A stretch of 35,560 nucleotides of DNA from Bacteroides sp. GTDB lineage: Bacteria > Bacteroidota > Bacteroidia > Bacteroidales > Muribaculaceae. The translations under genes and the position numbers were made by a program. Numbering within the stretch: position 1 is the first letter of the stretch; each line of letters opens with the position of its first letter. The stretch is taken from positions 1-35,560 of the forward strand of contig JAAVDD010000014.1 in NCBI GenBank assembly GCA_014801985.1, read 5' to 3'. The notes below the pieces were generated by a model. It was not told where the DNA came from and made no database searches. It worked only from the letters and a program-made list of their open reading frames with translations. Positions 34,792 to 35,560 of the stretch are shown one piece after another.

Positions 34792-35032
34792 TAAGTAGCT
34801 GTTCAAATTAAACACATATAATATGCGCAGTTATTTGACTCGTCATAGTTTCTTTTTAAGGAAACTCGTCGATTTTCAATTTTGAGGGATTTTGCTTACG
34901 TGAAGAAGGAGCATAGCGGGCTATGCGACTGATGAACGGAAGCAAAAGCACCAAAAAGAACAAGCATATTGTATGGGAGCAGCTTATTAATTTAGTTAAA
35001 CTTATTAGCGGTTTAATTTGAACAGCTACTTA
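34792..35032. mobile_element. MITE-like element with perfect 22-bp inverted ends
   Basis: 241 bp bounded by perfect 22-bp inverted repeats at 34792-34813 (TAAGTAGCTGTTCAAATTAA...) and 35011-35032. The outermost TA on each side may be a duplicated TA target, as in Tc1/mariner-IS630-type elements, leaving 20-bp ends. There is no transposase frame. The inside is itself folded: AGTTTC and GAAACT at about 34848-34867, TTTTGCTTACG with CGGAAGCAAAA (one mismatch) near 34891 and 34938, and a central GCATAGC-GG-GCTATGC hairpin near 34913-34928. Both ends contain an outward-facing TTAATTTG, one mismatch from the -7 consensus TAnnTTTG. It could be mobilised in trans by a transposase elsewhere. The family is not known to me. 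Confidence 0.75.
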
Positions 35033-35168
35033 TATACTTATAAAACGATTTCTACTCCTATTGGTTGACTCTCAGACATCTTTTTAAATCGCATCATCTG
35101 CTTATTATTTGTGAACCTTTGAATAGCATCCAACGTTATAGCAATAAACAATTTAAAAAGCTACTACT

Positions 35169-35432
35169 ATGAATCTCGATGAATTAAAAGGAAAAGCCAC
35201 TGAGTTTATGGGTCAGGCTGAACAGCTCAAAGGTAAGGCTGAGGAATACCTCAATAGCCCTGAAGCACAAGACAAGATCCAGGCCGCAAAAGATAAAGGT
35301 CAGGAATTGCTTAACAAAGGTAAAGATCTTCTCCAGAATGAGAAGGTGCAGGAACTGAAAGAAAAGGCAGAGGACTTCATCGCCGACAAAACCGACGGTA
35401 AAGGTATCTTCGGCTTCGGTAAGAAGGAATAA
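35169..35432 (+). CDS. Small charged helical protein, LEA/CsbD-like
   Basis: 87 residues, no signal peptide and no membrane helix. Low complexity and almost entirely Lys, Glu, Ala, Gln and Leu, with repeated 11-residue-like units: LKGKATEFMGQAEQLKGKAE, QAAKDKGQELLNKGKDLLQN, VQELKEKAEDFIADK. It resembles stress-related LEA-type and CsbD/YtxH-type proteins in composition, not in any exact motif. It ends GIFGFGKKE. It would be a long amphipathic helix in the cytoplasm. ATG 35169 is well placed, followed by a good terminator. It lies 136 bp right of the MITE-like element, from which a promoter could be supplied. Confidence 0.75.
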   Translation: MNLDELKGKATEFMGQAEQLKGKAEEYLNSPEAQDKIQAAKDKGQELLNKGKDLLQNEKVQELKEKAEDFIADKTDGKGIFGFGKKE

Positions 35433-35470
35433 ACCTCCTCTACTGTAAAATATAGAAAAGAATTATGGAA

Positions 35471-35514
35471 TGAATGCAATTCAAGACAACCCCTTGGATT
35501 GCATTCAATTTTTA
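35471..35514 (+). terminator. Terminator after the small helical protein
   Basis: TGAATGCAATTCAAG at 35471-35485 pairs with CTTGGATTGCATTCA at 35493-35507 (one G-U pair), 7-base loop, then ATTTTTAT. Located 38 bp after the stop codon. Confidence 0.9.
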
Positions 35515-35560
35515 TATAAGAGCTACTAAGTATCTACTTATTATTTAAAGTTGAGAGGAA

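Noticed and set aside
1..35560. tRNA, rRNA, CRISPR array, prophage or full insertion sequence
   Set aside because: I looked for cloverleaf-like sequences, regularly spaced repeats of 25-40 bp, integrase or transposase motifs and found none. The only mobile-type signal is the MITE-like element.

Overview
The window looks like chromosomal DNA from a gut-type Bacteroidales species, possibly Muribaculaceae. The evidence is the repeated Bacteroidota promoter -7 element (TTAACTTTGC and variants, on both strands), AT-rich start contexts with no strong Shine-Dalgarno sequence, a full-length SprA gene directly after ruvA, a bamD gene followed by a small omega/Rpb6-like subunit, and a TGT lacking the usual zinc cysteines. 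The family-level placement is inference.

Layout. 1-642 is the 3' end of dnaK, closed by a strong hairpin terminator. 728-3050 is a decayed stretch: a large imperfect inverted repeat, a SAM-methyltransferase gene split by a frameshift, an aldo/keto reductase pseudogene with a nonsense codon, an internal deletion and a frameshift, and an unrecognised gene fragment running into the next promoter. 3067-5517 is tgt followed by an LptF/LptG permease. 5604-11733 is minus strand: purC, a PASTA membrane protein and rluD, then a separately promoted acyltransferase, a membrane metallophosphoesterase and folK. 12009-13216 is bamD and an omega-like subunit. 13347-16399 is a plus-strand group: an ATP-grasp-like protein, a DUF2520 Rossmann protein, a KdsC-type HAD phosphatase and Maf. 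16481-17512 is a minus-strand ROK sugar kinase with a leader of about 250 nt. 18022-20625 is clpB. 20700-32344 is one long minus-strand run: ruvA, sprA (7.5 kb), a TPR sensor histidine kinase, a LuxR-type response regulator, and two small exported proteins of unknown function. 32552-34090 is a small exported protein, recR and a GNAT acetyltransferase, each overlapping the next. 34128-34751 is a YqgE/AlgH protein. 34792-35032 is a 241-bp MITE-like element. 35169-35432 is a small charged helical protein.

How the genes fit together. Most of the window is housekeeping: protein quality control (DnaK, ClpB), envelope assembly (BamD, LptF/G, PlsC-like acyltransferase, KdsC, SprA), RNA modification (TGT, RluD), DNA repair (RuvA, RecR), folate and purine synthesis (FolK, PurC). 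SprA is the outer-membrane pore of the type IX secretion system. The two-component pair and two exported proteins immediately downstream of it could be co-expressed with it. I found no phage, CRISPR array, tRNA or rRNA, and no clearly new multi-gene defence or mobile system. The least explained items are the MITE-like element, the decayed 0.7-3.0 kb stretch, the 12-bp-period repeat at 5528-5570, and several genes that start just downstream of strong terminator hairpins.
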